Both the position numbers and the translations under genes were made by a program. From contig JAZRQE010000009.1 of the NCBI GenBank assembly GCA_045649545.1, positions 1 to 7,943 on the forward strand: 7,943 bases of DNA. Direction: 5' to 3'. Positions 6,227 to 7,943 of the stretch are shown here, piece after piece. The notes under the pieces were generated by a model. It ran no database searches. It had not been told where the DNA came from and worked only from the letters and a program-made list of their open reading frames with translations. Within the stretch, counting starts at the first letter, position 1; every line of letters starts with the position of its first letter. The DNA is from UMGS172 sp045649545 (GTDB lineage Bacteria > Bacillota > Clostridia > Oscillospirales > Acutalibacteraceae).

Positions 6227-6919
6227 ATGGAATATTCACTTGAAGTTCAAAACATGTGTCCTTTAACAAAAGGACCGAACCACGGCCCTGCACCTATTCC
6301 TGAGGAGGGAAAATGGGTTCAGGCAAAGGAAATTAAAGACATTTCCGCATACACTCATGGTGTTGGCTGGTGTGCACCTCAACAGGGTGCTTGCAAGCTC
6401 TCTCTCAACGTTAAAGACGGTATTATCGAGGAAGCTCTTGTTGAGACTATCGGTTGCTCGGGTATGACCCACTCTGCAGCTATGGCAGCAGAAATTCTTC
6501 CCGGCAAGACTCTTTTGGAGGCCCTTAATACCGACCTTGTTTGTGATGCTATTAACACTGCTATGCGTGAGTTGTTCTTACAGATTGTTTACGGCCGTTC
6601 ACAGTCTGCTTTCTCTGAAGGCGGTTTGGTTATCGGTGCCGGTATGGAAGACCTTGGTAAAGGCGAGCGTTCTATGGTTGGTACTATGTACGGTACTAAA
6701 GCAAAGGGCGTAAGATACCTTGAAATGACCGAGGGTTACTGCACAAGAATGGCTCTTGACGAGAACAATGAGGTTATCGGATATGAGTTCGTTTCTTTAG
6801 GCAAAATGACCGACTTCATTAAGAAGGGTATGGAGCCTAACGAGGCTTATGAGAAATCTAAAGGTACATACGGAAGATTCAATGATGCTGTAAAGTACAT
6901 TGACCCCCGTAAAGAATAA
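6227..6919 (+). CDS. NifU/IscU-like iron-sulfur scaffold family protein, atypical ligands
   Basis: A 230-residue cytoplasmic protein with no signal peptide. Its first half matches the NifU N-terminal/IscU fold: KLSLNVKDGIIEEA at 57-70, then GCSGMTHSAAMAAEI at 76-90, then LPGKTLLEA. These correspond to the beta strands, the GCGSAIASSS ligand loop and the GKSLDEA helix of IscU. In a by-eye alignment from memory, C77 matches IscU C63. The first ligand motif (CGD in IscU) becomes QQG at 52-54, with cysteines nearby at C49 and C56. The third (HC) seems absent around 121-130. Other cysteines are C11, C106 and C172. The C-terminal half (about 130-230) extends beyond IscU length and has no domain I recognise. 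Its close pairing with the GGGtGRT gene 16 bp downstream suggests a joint role. Family databases probably call it an iron-sulfur cluster assembly scaffold; I doubt that it is a standard one. Confidence 0.8.
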   Translation: MEYSLEVQNMCPLTKGPNHGPAPIPEEGKWVQAKEIKDISAYTHGVGWCAPQQGACKLSLNVKDGIIEEALVETIGCSGMTHSAAMAAEILPGKTLLEALNTDLVCDAINTAMRELFLQIVYGRSQSAFSEGGLVIGAGMEDLGKGERSMVGTMYGTKAKGVRYLEMTEGYCTRMALDENNEVIGYEFVSLGKMTDFIKKGMEPNEAYEKSKGTYGRFNDAVKYIDPRKE

Positions 6920-6920
6920 T

Positions 6921-6927
6921 AGGAGGT
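6921..6927 (+). promoter_or_regulatory. Ribosome binding site of the GGGtGRT gene
   Basis: AGGAGGT lies directly after the upstream stop codon and 8 nt before the ATG at 6936. With a 16-bp gap and no terminator between the genes, this supports co-transcription and strong independent translation of the second gene. Confidence 0.8.
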
Positions 6928-6935
6928 AATGTATA

Positions 6936-7934
6936 ATGGCTAAGTTTGAAGGTTACGAGAGAAGAGAAGCCAAGATTTTGGCTGCTTTGAAAGAATACGG
7001 CATTAACTCTATTGATGAGTGTAAAGACATCTGCGATGCATACGGCATCGATCCCTACAAGATTGTTGAAGAAACTCAGCCGATTTGCTTTGAAAACGCA
7101 AAATGGGCTTATACTGTAGGTTGTGCAATCGCTATTAAGAAGGGTTGCAAAAAGGCTGCTGACGCTGCTGCTGCTATCGGTATCGGTTTGCAGGCATTCT
7201 GTATTCCCGGTTCTGTTGCCGAAAACCGTAAGGTTGGTTTAGGCCACGGTAACTTGGGCAAAATGCTTTTGTCTGAGGAGACTGAGTGCTTCTGCTTCTT
7301 GGCAGGACACGAGTCTTTTGCTGCTGCTGAAGGTGCAATTAAGATTGCTCTTAACGCAAATAAAGTTCGTGTAAAACCCTTGCGTGTTATTTTGAACGGT
7401 TTAGGTAAGGATGCCGCTTATATCATTTCGAGAATTAACGGCTTTACTTATGTTGAGACTGAATTTGACCCCTATACCGAAGAGGTAAAGGTTATCAGCG
7501 AGAAGCCCTTCTCAAAGGGACCTAGAGCAGATGTTAAGTGCTATGGCTCTGACAATGTTCCCGAGGGCGTTGCAATTATGCAGTTGGAGAAGGTTGGCGT
7601 TTCTATTACCGGTAACTCCACTAACCCGACTCGCTTCCAGCATCCCGTTGCAGGCACTTACAAAAAGTGGTGTAATGAGAACGGCGTAAGCTACTTCTCT
7701 GTTGCTTCAGGTGGCGGTACAGGACGTACCTTGCATCCTGATAATATGGCTGCAGGTCCTGCTTCATACGGTATGACCGATACTATGGGCCGTATGCACG
7801 GTGACGCTCAGTTTGCAGGTTCTTCTTCTGTTCCTGCTCACGTTGAGATGATGGGTCTTATCGGTGCAGGTAACAACCCCATGGTTGGTATGACTGTTGC
7901 TTGCGCAGTTGCTATCGAAGAAGCTAGCAAATAA
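6936..7934 (+). CDS. GGGtGRT family protein, function unknown
   Basis: A 332-residue soluble protein, complete with a TAA stop 9 bp before the window ends. It contains the namesake motif GGGTGRT at 259-265, followed by LHPDN and a glycine- and methionine-rich stretch (GMTDTMGRMHGDAQFAG). The N-terminal part has the GLGHGNLGKMLLSEE block at about 101-115 and FLAGHESFAAAEG at about 121-133. It is cysteine-rich, with 11 cysteines: C29, C33, C51, C63, C71, C89, C118, C120, C202, C246 and C323. No signal peptide or membrane helix is evident. I recognise the family by its motif but know no reaction for it. The glycine-rich motif could bind a nucleotide or phosphate, and the cysteines could bind metal; both are inferences. 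The gene follows the NifU-like gene closely and probably shares its transcript. No terminator is visible before the window ends. Confidence 0.85.
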   Translation: MAKFEGYERREAKILAALKEYGINSIDECKDICDAYGIDPYKIVEETQPICFENAKWAYTVGCAIAIKKGCKKAADAAAAIGIGLQAFCIPGSVAENRKVGLGHGNLGKMLLSEETECFCFLAGHESFAAAEGAIKIALNANKVRVKPLRVILNGLGKDAAYIISRINGFTYVETEFDPYTEEVKVISEKPFSKGPRADVKCYGSDNVPEGVAIMQLEKVGVSITGNSTNPTRFQHPVAGTYKKWCNENGVSYFSVASGGGTGRTLHPDNMAAGPASYGMTDTMGRMHGDAQFAGSSSVPAHVEMMGLIGAGNNPMVGMTVACAVAIEEASK

Positions 7935-7943
7935 TAAGGCTTT

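Overview
The window looks like chromosomal DNA from an anaerobic, low-to-moderate GC Firmicute, most likely an uncultured gut-type member of class Clostridia (Oscillospiraceae-like). The reasons are: strong AGGAGG-type ribosome binding sites, TTGACA/TATAAT promoters, a single-chain dimeric-type glycyl-tRNA synthetase, a surface protein with Listeria-Bacteroides repeats and a TGDNS-type C-terminal anchor, and a NifU-like/GGGtGRT gene pair of the kind I associate with anaerobes. The lineage is inferred from gene content only; no rRNA is present.

Layout: all four genes are on the + strand, in three transcription units. Positions 1-443 have no gene. Positions 24-368 are packed with two families of short GC-rich palindromic repeats (family A, about 27 bp, four copies; family B, 44-49 bp, three copies). 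Copies differ in sequence but keep their hairpins through paired base changes. Positions 444-1961 hold a glycyl-tRNA synthetase unit with its own promoter, a 23-bp palindrome over the -10 box, no T-box leader and a terminator. Positions 1971-2186 hold an AT-rich element with about 30-bp imperfect terminal inverted repeats enclosing a series of hairpins, resembling a MITE or a structured RNA. Positions 2282-6112 are a single-gene unit for a 1223-residue secreted, C-terminally anchored modular surface protein, ending in a very clear terminator.

Positions 6166-7934 begin an operon of a NifU/IscU-like protein and, 16 bp downstream, a GGGtGRT-family protein; the operon may continue beyond the window. 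The pair is the best candidate for an uncharacterised system. The first protein keeps the IscU-like fold signature but only one of the three canonical cluster-ligand cysteines is in its usual place, and the second is a cysteine-rich protein of a named family whose function I do not know.

The three units have no evident functional connection. The synthetase is housekeeping, the surface protein probably works at the cell envelope in adhesion or glycan binding, and the last two genes probably act together in the cytoplasm in a metal or iron-sulfur related role.
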